Source: Dillenia suffruticosa (taxonomy: Eukaryota; Streptophyta; Magnoliopsida; Dilleniales; Dilleniaceae). From it: DNA of 64,000 bases. Below the pieces are notes generated by a model that saw only the letters and a program-made list of their open reading frames with translations, did no database searches and was not told where the DNA came from. The position numbers were made by a program, and so were the translations under genes. Positions within the stretch are counted from its first letter, which is position 1; each line of letters starts with the position of its first letter. The stretch is from NCBI GenBank assembly GCA_033439265.1, contig JAVTVX010000010.1, positions 21,751,056-21,815,055 of the forward strand, read 5' to 3'. Of this stretch, positions 1-12,774 are shown piece by piece.

Positions 1-190
1 CTCTGATACAAACTTCATGCTTCATAGAAATTGTCATACACAAAATGATAAGTATTTGAATGGATACAAATATCAAGCATTGCACTTATATTGAGGCATA
101 GAAGGTCTTTCATTCAAAAGAATGACTAGTTTTCTCACAGGAAAAGTGACGACATGTAGACAGATGCAACTGAATAAATAAATTATAGGA

Positions 191-3100
191 AGGTACCCAC
201 AGAAGCTCTCCTCCAAGCTTGCACTTATTGCACGTACTATTATCACCATCATTTTCGGTAAGACCTGTAGTAACCACGGCTTCAGGTTCCCCTCTATCCT
301 AATGCAACACATTTAAAAAATGAGAAAAGCACCTCCAAACTAAACTACCAGTCTTGTGATTCACAAACATAAATCATAACTCACTTTCCTTCGTGCAAAT
401 AGAAGAACAAAATGATCTAAGCAGCTCAAGCTTGACTCATATGACAAAAAAGGCAAGTTCAATAACCATCTCAAATCAAGCCTGAGCAGCTCACTATTTA
501 GCTTGACTCAGATTATTTTTCACCATAGGTGTACATGGTGATGATATTCAGTGAGTTACAGACACAAAATGGTACATGGGGTTGTACATCTAATAGGAAA
601 TTAAAATTTTTTTTATTCCTAAAATAAAAATAAAATAAAATCCTTGAGAATGATAATCTTTTCATTGATTTACTAATGCTTGCTACATAATGTTAAGATT
701 TTGTTCCCTAGTGGTTCTTTTGTAAATAGTTTAGATCTCACTTATACAATGTATTTTCATCCAATGCTACCAAGATTGCATGACCATGATGCCTCATTTT
801 TTGCTTGGGGGGGGGGGAATGTAAGTCACACATTGTGCACTGAAGGACGCCATATTCCTTAAAACTACTACCCATTTACATAACTTCAACATTGATACCT
901 CTCTTTTTTTTTGGCATGTAAATAGAAGGGTCAGAATAAACACATTGTGCACTAAAGCATGCCACATCCCTCAAAACGACAATCCATTTACATAAATTCT
1001 TTACTTATAAGCTACATAAATCTTTTTCATTGATTTCAATCAACAAATTATACATGTTTACAACCCACGGTGATCAGTGCCACGCCTATGTCTAAATAGA
1101 GAGGCTTTGGAGATATTCAAGGTAGACTTGGCAATTCGTGTTAATGTGTCGTGTTAATTGAAACACATGGTTAAAATTTAGCGTGACACGAGCATAACCA
1201 GTTTATTAATCGTATCATAAATATTAACCACGTACAAGGAACATATTTATTAAGCAGATTACATGACATGAATAACACATTTAAATAGACACATTTAAAA
1301 TAAACACATGTGAAGTAAAATCTATCATGAAAATAAAGAAATAATAAATAAAAAGAGATGGAGAAGGAATTGGCATTTCTAGTTTTGCTTCAGCCAGGGC
1401 TTTGCGAATCTAATGTTTTAGATATTTCAAATAATAAAATTCATATATTTTAAATATTTATTAATCGTGTCTAAACAGGTTTTAAACAGATTAAGGGGTT
1501 AGCCCATGGATGGACACATTAATCATCGTGTCTAAGCGTGTTAAACAAGTTAAAGGCATGAACCCGTTTATCTTAAACCTCAACCCTTTTAACTCTGTGT
1601 CATATCATATCATTTTAATGGGTCATGTAAAACATTGCTACATCTAATTCAAGGAATAATAGCGAGGTACAAGTTGGCCAAATCACTAAATGGAACAAGC
1701 CAGAGACAGGTTGTTCAGTATTTGCAAGGATCTTTCATATTTCAATTTGTCCTTTCACAATATTTCCTTTCTTGACCAATAATAACAGTTACTAAAAGCA
1801 GTTGTCCTACTTTAAGTGCAGAACCAAATCTCCTCCTCACTTTTATCGCAAAAAAGGAAACAAAAAATATCATTGTATCTATCAAGCAAAGGATGAGAAC
1901 AAAATAAGCATATAAGTACGAGGCCAAGACGCACATCTAGGATCTACAAATAGTTAAGAATATTGCTCGTCAGGGTAAGCAAACAACCATGTCACCTGAT
2001 AATAAGCAAGAGTATTAAAGTATACACCTAAAAACACTGGACATGCCTCACTCTCAAGAATCTTTTCAATGAAAATGAGCTTCTCTCCAGCACCATAAAC
2101 CCTCATCACAAGGTGTCATTAAAATACATGACCGAAGAAAGTTGTACTAGTGCACATCAGATAAACAATGAAACAGAATAATTAACTAGAAAAGGATGGC
2201 AAGGCTAGAAACAGAAGAAACCTTAGAAATTAATGCATCACACAATTCCTGATCCTGGGTTAGTATTTCATGGTCGAAGCATCGATCTTTCTTTGTTGAG
2301 TATAGGTCAAATCTGCAAATTTGTAAATAAATCGATTAAATAAGAGACAAATCTGAAGCAAAACTAAACAACACTAAGTAATACATGTTTATTACTATTA
2401 GCGTGAATCCAAATGCTGCTTTGGCACCCCTTTTTCCATATGAATGGTAAAATAAAATATAAATGCATTTGCCTCCACAAGTCAATTATTATTGCCAGAT
2501 GCACACAGGTAAACCAGCAATAAATAACACATGAATAAATCATTCTGACAGCAAACCAAGAAGGTAAATATCTGTTATTTGATTCAGCTGTTACCTGCTT
2601 CTCATAGTTTTGCCGAGAATATCAAATTTGTAGCACTTTTAACACCCGAAGGTGATATGGGTGCAAAAGTGGAACATCTTCCAAGTACTTCTATCTGTAA
2701 ATTTTACTTATATCTATTGTACCCCAGTCCTAATCATTCTGCAGTCCAGAATGTCCTGAAACTCTTTTCAGTGATAATCCAAAGCAATGATACTGCTGAG
2801 AGGAAAGAAAGAAGAAATCTGATTACTTTTGACCAGAGAAAAAAATAAGAACCTCTCTCTTTATACTATTAAGAAAGCCAACCCATGATTCATACTGGAC
2901 AAAATTGTCCTTTTATTGGACAAAATTGTCCTTTTATTGGACAAAATTGTCCTTGCCATTTTTAACCATTTCAAACTAATTAAAAAACCATCACTCCTCA
3001 AAAATAACAAACCATAACCCACAATTTCTCCTCAATGTTTTCTCTCTTAACAATTCACACCTCTCACTCCCATAAGCTTAATTTTCTACAATGCTCTCTC

Positions 3101-5767
3101 TCCAAAATTCAAACCTTCCTCCCGTTATAGAGCCTAAAGTATCATACACGCAACAAAGAAAAAGAAACTGCTTAAGAAAAGTGTAAAAAGGAAAGCTGCA
3201 TGTATAAAAAGTCTCAAGCTTATTTATTGTGATTCTTAAATGGATAGCATTCATAGCTGTCCAATGAGGTGCAATAGCATGTTCTCGTATTGTATCATAT
3301 TGTATGTTGTAAATTACTTTTACATAGTGACAAAATTTTGCAGAATATATATGCTTATAAAACATGTAAATAACACTAGAATAAATAAGGAAACTTTCAA
3401 CTAACATCAAAATAAGCAAAAAGAAACTTTAAAACGACATCTCTCTCCTATTTTCTTTCCTCGTGTGCATTTTTAACTTGACTACAGCTAATCATACTTT
3501 CCGGGGGAAAACACTTCAAAAATGCTAATATATTTCTATGGAATCCATATCAAAGCAATATTTCATTACTCTTCGGACCTAAGCAGTTGCTGAAATACAA
3601 GAAAAGTGATCTCTCATTGTCAGTCTAAAAGTTAAGAAGCGATAAAAGTGAATTTGGGCTACTACAAAGTTAACAAATTATTGTAAAAGATCTCAAAACT
3701 GCTATTACAAAACTAAAGATCTCTTAGAAATTCAAAAGTTAGCTGCAAAATATAGTAAGGTTTGTCAATCTAAAAGTTCTCTTTGAACTTGTAGTAAAAA
3801 TTTCTTATTACTCTTCCACGTATGGTAATGATTTATTATTAACTCTTTGAACCTAAACAGTGGTGAAATACAGGAAAATTGATCTCTGATTGTCAATCTA
3901 AAAGTTAAGAAAAAGAAACATAAGTGATCATGGGCTACTATAAAGATAATAATCTCTTAGAAATTCAAAAGTTAGGATGAAAAGTATAGTTAGATTAGTC
4001 TCGCATATCATGTGTTCTGTAATGAGGTGGATAGCCAAAACACATGAAATATCTCACCATAAGATACATATTTTGTATCATATGATTTTGACAACTATGA
4101 TAATATCCACCATGACATGAAGCTAGCGTGTGATATCAGATTATTCATACCTTTGCCTCTTAAAACATGTTGAAGAGGATGGTGAGGAAGATATAACACC
4201 AGCTTCGGAAGTACACATATATTTAGAAACATCCAGGACAGAATCATTGGAATTACCATCCACTCCATTCTTCTTTCTTTTGGAGGATGTTGTTTGATCA
4301 ATTCCGTACAGACTATCACTACCCTTGGACATTCCCAAGCCATCTCCATCTTTAGAGTCATGGGGATCTATAGAATTGTTCTCACAGATAGAGTTGGACA
4401 ATTCTCCATCATCATGATTGTTTCCTTTCTTTTCAACCATTCTTTTTGAGCTAGAAGTGGATCCTTCAGTGGATCTTTCAGAATCCATCTTAAGATTGAC
4501 TTTTCTCAACTCTTCTTTGAGCTGTTCAGTATTCTCAGTGGCCACATCTTCAACTTGATCAGACCTATTACCTTTGTTCTTGCCACCATGCTCCTCGGAC
4601 AATTTATCAGGACCCTTAACCTCTCCACTGTGGCCTAAAAGTCATGTCAAAAAGAGTATATAAGTGTTCAACAAAGACATACGCCCCCATTAACAGGTTA
4701 ATTAAGTCAGCGCCAAAATCTGCACCAAAAATTAGGAAAAACTATTGCTTATTCATGTAATTTGAGCCAACATCTAGTTCCCACCCATCGTTTTGTTTGT
4801 AACACTAACCCCCCACCAGGCTTGCTCTTTCTGCACAAGAAGATTCCCCCCTGTTAAGTGAGATTGAAATACCAAAAGTTTTAAATGATAACATGCAATG
4901 CACATGGAGGTTAAATAACAAAAAGCAACATTCTCCAATTGGAAAGCAGCAAGTGCAAACCAAGCAAAACCAAACAGGATGTTGATGAATGCATTTATAT
5001 AATAATGTAGACAACTTAATTTAAATCAGACCACAAGGAGTACAAACAAAATCCTCCCTAGAATCAATTCATGATGATTGGAATCCAAGACTACTAGTTG
5101 ATAAGCTTTGCATGCAACAATAGAACTGTTGGCTCATATAATAAATAAACAGACAAAATGCCAAGAGAAACTTATAAAAGCATATCCATAGACATCCTCT
5201 AAATTAAGGAGAAACTTTCTTCTAACAAGCTTGCAGAAAGAGGTTCCACCCACCTTTAACTTTATTTGTAAGCGGCTCAAAGCCTTCCACATAACGCTGA
5301 AAACGCCCATAAATCTTTCTGTTACTAGCATGTTTAGCATCACTATCTTTACCTGTCCTAACTTCACTGGCATACTGAGTTGAGTGTTGAACACTCTTTT
5401 CTCTCCTTTCAGTTTTATTTTTAATATCTGAGGAGCCTGAACTTTTTCCAGACTTCTTTGATTCAGGAGAACTTGGAGAACATTGATTCTTGCTTCTTGC
5501 AGACCTCCTCAAGGAATTTTGGTCCCTATGTTTTTCTAATCTTTCCGATTTCCTTGTAGCAGGAGTTGGGGTGCTCTTCTCAAGTCGCTCAGACTTCCGA
5601 GGTCCGGAAGATTTTGTATGATTTGCTGATGATGTTTCTCTTGTTGATCTCCTCAAATTCGGCATATCAGTTGTTGAACCATTCAATCCTTTACCACCAA
5701 CCTCTTTGCTTTTTGAGCTACTGCTCTCAGCCTTCACCGCACGACTAGACTGAGTATCATTTGCCAT
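191..5767 (-). CDS. MOM1: MOM1-like helicase-related silencing protein, N-terminal exons (partial, continues off left edge)
   Basis: Exon 1 (5254-5767) encodes the Ser/Lys/Arg-rich N-terminus typical of plant MOM1-like proteins: it starts MANDTQSSR, then has LRRSTRETSS, repeated RKSERLEK boxes and LRRSAR. It ends in phase 1 at AAAG/GTGGGT and joins exon 2 (4151-4634, acceptor TTTTAG/GC), a Ser/Asn/Asp-rich stretch ending CFKRQR in phase 2 at AAAG/GTATGA. Exon 3 (2222-2312, TTTGCAG acceptor) restores the frame as FDLYSTKKDRC...LCDALISK. Exon 4 (about 197-298) continues in phase 0 with DRGEPEAVV and CNKCKLGGELL, the start of the PHD finger that precedes the chromo and SNF2-like parts in this family. 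The exon 4 donor is GTGGGT after base 201 or GTACCT after base 197. All phases agree, so the gene looks intact here. Arabidopsis MOM1 maintains transcriptional silencing in the nucleus without large changes in DNA methylation; the same role here is inferred. Further small exons of length divisible by three could be missed in the long introns. Confidence 0.82.
1123..1646. mobile_element. hAT-type MITE in a MOM1-like intron
   Basis: A 524-bp element is flanked on both sides by ATTCAAGG (1115-1122 and 1647-1654), a perfect 8-bp target duplication as made by hAT transposases. Its ends are imperfect inverted repeats: TAGACTTGGCAAT at the left and, on the complement, TAGATGTAGCAAT at the right. The interior is rich in near-repeats of CGTGT, TTAATCGTGTC and GTGTTAA and has no usable reading frame, so it is non-autonomous. 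It lies in the intron between exon 3 (ends 2222) and exon 4 (starts 298). Confidence 0.8.
2313..4150 (-). other. MOM1-like intron 2
   Basis: This intron joins exon 2 (phase 2) to exon 3. It is AT-rich. The stretch 3540-3980 contains two related blocks, each with a 'gatctctnattgtca(g/a)tctaaaagtt' segment and later 'ctcttagaaattcaaaagtta' (about 3600-3745 and 3880-3975), consistent with an old internal duplication. No coding segment was recognised. Confidence 0.5.
2896..2953. repeat. Short tandem repeat of a 21-bp hairpin unit
   Basis: The motif TGGACAAAATTGTCCTT occurs three times with a 21-bp period. Within each unit GGACAA and TTGTCC are complementary arms around an AA loop, so every copy can fold into a small hairpin. 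It lies inside MOM1-like intron 2. Confidence 0.85.
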
Positions 5768-5775
5768 TTTCTGAG

Positions 5776-8348
5776 CTGCACATTACAAAAAATTTACCAT
5801 GACTTTCCTTCATCTAAGTTAAAGATCTGTCTATGAGAAAAATGAAGAGCTCCTATTAATGGCATAACATTACAATTAACACTCGAAAAAAACAAAAAAT
5901 AATAATAATAATAACTGCTCCGAATAACCCCCAACCCTTTAACTTAGTGTTCCAACTGGAGTGCAGTTATCTAATGTTCCAACTGGAGTGCAGTTATCTA
6001 TTAGTTTTTTTGTATTGATCATGTGTTTTTTGTCCTCTAAGAATTTCTCATCCTTAAATTTTGTACATTCTTTCTTCACTCTTTTTTTTTCTATTAAAAA
6101 GTAAAACCAGAAAGAGATTAGATGGGCAGAAGGGAGCTTTTGTGTTCCTGCGTGTTTATATAATATTCCTCTTTATTTCCTCTTCCTTTTTAGAATTCGT
6201 GTTGGGTAATAGATAAGATTGAGAGGCTGATGAGAGATTTTCTTTGGTCAGGAGAAGGTCGGGTAAAAGAATCAGCTAGTCTGTTGGGATCAAGTATCAA
6301 AGCCTAGGACCGAGGGTGATTTGGATCTCAATTATGTGGTTTCCAGAAACATCTCGTTGGTTAGTAAGTGGATTGGTGATGGCCCCTTAGAACTCAATTC
6401 TTTATGGCACAAGGTTGTTAGAAGTATGGTCCCTGACATAATTGATAAAGTGTCAATGTTGGAGAGAGAGTTTCTCAATGTAATCCTCAGAAATTTATCT
6501 CTGAACTATATCATATATTTCTTCCTCTTGTGTCTTTTTTTAATGTGGGCAAGGGTTCTCATGTCCTTTTCTAAGAGGATCCTTGAATCAGGGATTCTGA
6601 TTCTTCCTTGTCAACCTCATTTCCTCATCTCTATAAGTTTCCTAGACTTTATTCAGCTCCTGTCAAAGAATTTTATACTTGAGAGGCTCATTCAATTTCT
6701 TGGGATTTTCATCTTTTGAGACATATTAATGACAATAGAATCCATAGATCTTTCCACCTTAATTTCCATGTTACGGGGGAATGATCCTTCCCTCAACGTT
6801 CCCCACAACAGAATCCATAGATTTCTACACTTGAGAGAAACATTAGTCTTTTTGGGATTTTCATTTTTTAAGGAATCCTAGCAATAGAGAATCTGTTGAG
6901 TTTTCCTCTTAGATTTCTCCACTTTAGATTAATAAACCTTTTCATGTTTCTGATAATTGGGTTTAGAGTCTTGATTCTTCAATGGTTTTTACATGCAGAT
7001 CTTCTAATATCATCTTATTAGTTCCCTCAAAATCCTTATTTTAAAATGAACAATTTCACTAGAAGGTGGAGGCTCCTGCCAAGGTTAGGCATTCAATTTG
7101 GTTTGTGGTGCTTAATAAAATTAATTCCAATGATCTTCTTCAGAGAAGGGGACCTTACAAAGCTATCTACCGAAATGTGTGTCATGTGTTGCACAAATTC
7201 TAAAACTCGAAATTAGTTATTTTGAATTGCTCTATTGCGAGGGAAACATGGAACCACCTCTTTGTTGTGCGTCAAAATGTTTGGGTTCGTCTTATGAGCG
7301 TTCCTGATTCTTTCCTCATAAATTTTAAAGGTTATAAAGAGAAGAAAGATGCTCACTTTTAACCATCCCACAGTGTAATCAAAGAGAATGAAACACAAGA
7401 ATCTTTCGAAACCAAACAATTGATTGTTTCTCTTCTGTGGAACAAAAATTGTTTTTTGTACTCCTCTATACTTTCATGCCTCGCAGATTTATAAAAATTA
7501 TAGTATAGAGGATTTGAAGATGGACCAGAGAACAATTGTGTACTACTGTTCTTGTATTGTATTTTATTATTTTGTTCTTTTTTACTTCTGAGGTTTTTCA
7601 TTTCCTTAGAATTTTTAGTATGTTCTTTCTTGTGGCTAATATATTCTTCTTTCTTTATAAAAAAGAAAATCCGAGTATTGGTCTGTCTTAGTTATGAAGC
7701 ACAGTTTTTTTATGCTTCCCTTTGGGCTCATGCATTAGAGGCTGCATCCTAGAGGACTTGAACAGAAATTGGAAATGTGTGCTCCATTAGCTTTTTTTTA
7801 CTCCTTCGTTATCTTAGCATTAAGGACTTGTCATCCTTCGGGCTTCTTGTATTCCTTCTTTTCTCAATAATAAAATTCTCTTACCATCCAATAGTAATGA
7901 TGATAATAATCTCCGTACAGTAATGGAAAAGTACCCTTATCACATAATTACCAAGACCATCTCTATCAATATTGGGAGTTCAATTATCTGCCTAATCCAA
8001 TATGCTTCAACGGCAACTCCACCAGCATTCTCATCACATAAACTGCAAATTTTCTCAGAAAATTCAAGTCCATTGAGTTCAACGGACTTTATTACTTAGC
8101 AGTCTATACAGTAACAATAACATTCAACATGAATTGCAGTGCACGCTCAACCTTCCAACTACAACAAAACCCTAACTTGTAAACGATGTCCTTGCATGCA
8201 TGAAATGCGGGTAAATTCAATTTTGAAACTAAAAAACAAAACCCTAATTTCGCTATCAGGACACGTACATGAAGAAATCAAGCAAATCCCGAAATGCAAT
8301 TTTAAATTGAAAGAAGATGAAAAAAAATAGGGCAATAATCAAACACAC
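5776..8348 (-). other. 5' leader intron of the MOM1-like gene
   Basis: The acceptor TAATGTGCAG lies nine bases upstream of the start codon at 5767. A good donor, ATTCAG/GTGTGT, lies at 8349/8348, giving a 2573-bp leader intron. It holds the LINE relic (6195-7200) and, at 5946-6001, a perfect tandem duplication of about 28 bp beginning GTTCCAACTGGAGTGCAG. The leader intron is inferred from splice consensus and the sharp change in composition at 8349. Confidence 0.6.
6195..7200 (+). mobile_element. Decayed non-LTR (LINE) retrotransposon fragment
   Basis: Read on the plus strand in several frames, this shows the C-terminal part of a plant LINE reverse transcriptase ORF: a VLGNR-IEKLMRDFLWSGEG-like segment (6200-6260), then DLNYVVSRNISLVSKW and ELNSLWHKVVRSM (6320-6430), and near 7070-7195 a zf-RVT-like segment with HSIWFVVLNKINSNDLLQRR and a CVMC pair. 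Frameshifts and stops separate the parts, so it is dead. Similar low-complexity sequence continues to about 7880 but is not assignable. The fragment is antisense to its host gene. No target duplication was found. Confidence 0.7.
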
Positions 8349-8770
8349 CTGAATGCGAGAATCTGAATCAGAAACTTGACTGTGTCAACCAGCGACAAGG
8401 CTTCTTCGAATTTCTCACCCAAAAGTGGAAACTACCCACCAAACACCACAAACCCTAACAAGCTTAAAGAACAAACCCTAAATCTAAGAGACTAAGCAGC
8501 ATTGTTTGGTAAAAATATAAATAAATAAATAACGAATAATCTCTCTCTCTCTCTCTCTAAATTGCTTTCAAATTAGTGAATGAGTACTTCTGGATTCGCA
8601 CCGTTGAAGAAAATCGCGTTGAGAAGACAATGCCAGAGATGAGAATATCTGCCGCAATTTCTCGTCTCTGCAAGAAAGAGAGCCTTGCAAGCCTTTTGTT
8701 TCTCTCTCCAAACAATACCTAGAGAGAGAAGAGAGGGGGGGGGAACGAGAGGGATTTTGAGATTAATAGT
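8349..8770 (-). promoter_or_regulatory. Probable first 5' UTR exon and promoter-proximal region of the MOM1-like gene
   Basis: The complement strand ends at the donor ATTCAG/GTGTGT. Upstream it is rich in 'aaccctaa' telo-box-like motifs (8450-8490) and CT/GA repeats, including a (CT) run at 8540-8558, as is common around transcription starts of plant housekeeping genes. No clear TATA box was seen. The exact transcription start cannot be fixed. Confidence 0.45.
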
Positions 8771-10990
8771 GTTTAAGTAGGGACGACGGACTTCTTCCGG
8801 TTGCCCTTTATTGCACTCGGTTTCCTGTCAATTGGCGGTCGTGTCCTTCTTTTATTTCCTTTCTAATTTCTTCCCCTTCTCGTTATCTATAATGGGGGCA
8901 TGATTGTCATTTCAGAGGCAATGAGCTTTCCTGGCTGGCACGCGGACACGACGATTATTTAGTGTCTCCGGGCCAGACAAAGCATCTCTTGCTCTTCTCT
9001 TCCCATTTTTAATAACTTTATGTTATACCTATCCCAAACTAGGATTCCATGGTTTCTGAAGACTAAAACATTAGATGTACGACAAATTAAATAAAATTAA
9101 TAATTTTAATTTAAAAAATGACTTAATTTTATTACAAATATTTTAATTAATAAATTTTATAAATAAAATAAAAAATACTCAAATATCTTTTTCTATTTAT
9201 AATGATTTTTTTATTACATAAATATCATAAAAATATATATACTCATAAAAAAATTTAAATATTACATTTTTAAAAAAACAATCGAATAAAAACACTTGCT
9301 GCTCTTTAGATAAATCCAAAGCTCGACGCAACGTTTGAGATCACTCCCTTCGACTAGTTCTTTCAATTCATCTTGACTTGCCATTGATGATTTTACTTTG
9401 GACGGTAGAGTGAGTTCTGTTTGTGTACCATATCTAGGTGAATATTTCCCTATTTTTCCACCCTTTAGCCCAATTTTCCTTTGTCTTTTGAGGTAAGTAT
9501 TGGGTTGCCATCGATGGAAAGATCCGTAAAATACTCGTTGAAGGTGATTTGGTAAGGAAACTCCAATGCTAAAGTCAAAAAGAATAATAAAAAAGATAAT
9601 AAATAGAGAAAGTTTTAAATTAACACAGTATAATCTCTATATAATGTGTATATGTAATGTCGAAAGAATATGTGAAGTGAGTCGTCTTTATCCGTATATA
9701 TAGTATGCATATACATAGTCAGTCTCTTGTTTAGGAGTATAAATACCCTACTTATCTTATGAAATAATCGTTTGAAATCTTTTGAAATTATAAAAGTTGT
9801 AAAAAAAGATTTTTAAAATATTTAAAATTCATTGAGATTAAGAGAAGTTTAAATTGTTGTAAAAATTTTCGATCTATAATATGTTAATTACTGAACTGAG
9901 ATATTTCCTAGTGAGAGATCACTTGATAGTAACTAAGAGATTTAACTAAGAGTATGACCGAATAATGACCGAGAGTGTTCGATCAAGCAAGATTTATCAA
10001 AAAAGGATGGCTGAGCAACCGAGAGAGTGCGACCAAGCGCCTAGTTCGGTCATTTTAGATATTTATCGAGAGGTTGCTTGATAATTTATCTGTGATCTTT
10101 ATGATTATACACTATTGGGACAGATACCATTAATTCCAATTATACTATTCCTTAATATTAAACCTCATACCAAAAAAAAAAAATCTAGTTTCCTTATTCT
10201 CATAATATTATACTAAAAAACAAATTAATTGTCAATATTTTAAATTATGTCTCCATTAATAAAGAACAGTAAATTTTAAAATGCTATACTTGAGGTCTTA
10301 ATTTTTAATTTTGTAACCAATAAGATTTTTCCATTAACATCCATTTATGAATTCATAGCACTTGTAACACCCCTTAAAAAATAGAGAGAAGAAAGAGAAA
10401 AAGGGGAGAGAGTGAAAAGTCTGTCGTTGAAGACGGGAAGGAAAGAGAGAAAATACTTGAAGGTAAAGGGGGGGGGGGAAGATTGAGAGAGGAAAGGGGA
10501 GAAATTAAAATTGCGAGCAACGAAGGCAAACTTAAATATTTTGAATTATTTAAATTCAAAAACTCCACTCGTACTGCTCTGTCCTTCGAAAAAAGGAAAG
10601 ACAATCGAATGAAAGGTTCTTGAGGTTGTATCATTGCATAGCGATCAAAAGAATTTGCAGTGGAAGCGCTAGATCACCCAAATCTTTTTCATGGAAAGCT
10701 AGCATTTGAGGTTGAGTTTAGTTATTTATTAACAAATCGAGAGCCTCAGGGGTAAAAGAATTTCTAGAACTAAAATTCAGTTTGATTTTATACTTTCTGA
10801 ATTTGCTTCTAATGAATTCCTTCAAAGATTTTGTTGACTCCTAGTATTTGAGAAGAGTTTTTTTTCTCTTTTTTTTTTTTTTTTTCTCACGTTTATATAA
10901 TATAATATTTTGTTTGATTTTATATATACTATTTCTTAATTAGACAATATTTTTTTATATAATTTAGATTTTTTTTTGTAGAACTAATAT
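8771..10990. other. Intergenic, AT-rich, no gene recognised
   Basis: Mostly AT-rich. At 9957-10060 two imperfect direct repeats of a 'accgagag-gtgNgaNcaagc' motif occur beside 'tcggtcatt', which may belong to an unclassified dispersed repeat. A polypurine tract fills 10378-10500. Reading frames across it are low-complexity. Confidence 0.5.
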
Positions 10991-12660
10991 TTTTATAATA
11001 AAGATGGAGAAGAGAAAATTGGTCGTGCAAAGCAACCACGAGACTCTGCGTGCCTGTGGCGAGCAGCTCTTACGCTTTTACACGGCGCGTTGAGAGGAGA
11101 GAGAGAGAGGCAACGTTTAAATTGGAACAGACGGGCTACAGCTGTCAACACCGGGACCATAACAGAAGAAAATGGCCGTTGAAAGGGTTTAAAGAATTCT
11201 AATTTGATCTCTTTCGACTCAAACCCTAGAACGAAATTCAATTCCATCGGTCAACAATTTCTCTACGAAGGCGAGTGCTTCTAAATTCTGTTTCTCTCTC
11301 CTTTTCTCGGCATTGTCATCGTTAGGAAAATAAAATAAAATAAAATCTTTAGAAAGGTCGATTGTTTTTTCCTGCACGATGGTGTTAAGATTAATGAAGA
11401 AAACAACAGCGTTTTGAGTTGGGGATGTATCTTAACTGCATAACAACTTGACAAAATCTGTGGGGCTGTCAAGTTCCATAAAAAATAACTTACGTGGTTT
11501 GTCTTGTCTTATGGGGAATTGCTTAATGATCAGACAAGTTTGTATTTCTGCAGGCACTAAGCAATAATGTGGGAGATCCATCTTGGAATGATGAGCCCAT
11601 GTCAAGCATATTTATTTTTATTTCATAAATTTGTAAGTACAATGTATAACCATGAGTAATCTTGCTTGGAAATATGAAGAAGTTAAGTTTGTTGTTCGAG
11701 TTCTGATGATTTCTATATACATTTCTGCTCTCAGGAACCTCTGTGGTGTCCCAGCAAATGTTGTCTTGAGGCTTTGCCTAGATTGGATCTGAGATCTCAC
11801 CCAAACTGCAACTTATAAGTGTGATCCGAGGCTTTGCCTTTGAATATTTCAATTTATAAGTGTAAGGTCTTGTGAAAATTTATTTCTTAATATGTCTGGT
11901 TGACTTTTGTTGTAAGTGTTTTTATGTGCTGTAAATAATATATGTTTGTCGCTGTGTACGTGTGCATAGATTTGCTTTCATATGCGACCCCCCACCATTG
12001 CATCTAATGGTAATGATCAAATCATCTGAATGGTTTTAAAATATCCATGCATCAAGTGCTAAGCGACATGTCCTATATTCTGGAGATGGTATTTGCTGGT
12101 CTCAGCACCATTTTTTTTCCCTTGTTTTATCTAATTGCATCCTTCCGATCGGACACTAAAATGTCCTATCTAATTGCTGGTCTTTTGGTCCACAAAGCAT
12201 CTTAAGCTTAAGTTGTTTCTTTCTGGTCAAAGGCCAGTTTCTTGGTGCTGGCAGGCTTAAATGTCCTTTTTCATTATTTGTTCTTTGTTCTGTTAGGGAT
12301 AGCGCAGGGTATGGTGGCTAAAATACTAAGCTTGAAGGGTTATGTTTAGCTGAGCCTTTAATGTCAACCACAGGATGCACTACTGCCTCCTGTTGATCTT
12401 TCCCCCAGCAGCCCCTGCCGTTCTCCCGGTGCTTACTAAATTAGTTGGATTATAGTGTTGTGGATGGCTCTTGGCGGTGCTTGTAGAGTATAGCTTTTTA
12501 TTTTTTAACTTTTTATTAAAATATAAATTGCTTTTCAAGTATATGACAGGTTCCCATTATACTATCGGCTGTCCATTTGGGCTGCTGATTTTGGTGCATT
12601 TATCTCTATTAAAGTATCGTGCTTTGGATCTGACATAGCAGAGCACTTTCAGTTTGCAGA
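10991..12660. other. Region upstream of the LYK-like pseudogene; possible untranslated transcript
   Basis: Base composition is more mixed than in neighbouring intergenic DNA, with GAGA tracts (11095-11110), an 'aaaccctag' motif at 11221 and a splice-acceptor-like 'tatttctgcag' near 11553. The ATGs at 11003 and 11172 open very short frames only. It may be the old promoter and leader of the pseudogene that follows, or a non-coding transcript; nothing decisive is visible. Confidence 0.3.
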
Positions 12661-12774
12661 GTCCTTCCATGGATATCTCCTTCCACATCCAAGCTGGTTG
12701 TATGTCTCAATAGCTCAAATCTTCTTTCCTTTGTGCGTGTTTCTTTTTAGTAGCAGGCACCTCTAGCATAGAAA

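Noticed and set aside
11700..11795. TGATGA and CTGA boxes resembling a C/D box snoRNA
   Set aside because: No complementary terminal stem and no convincing D' or C' arrangement.
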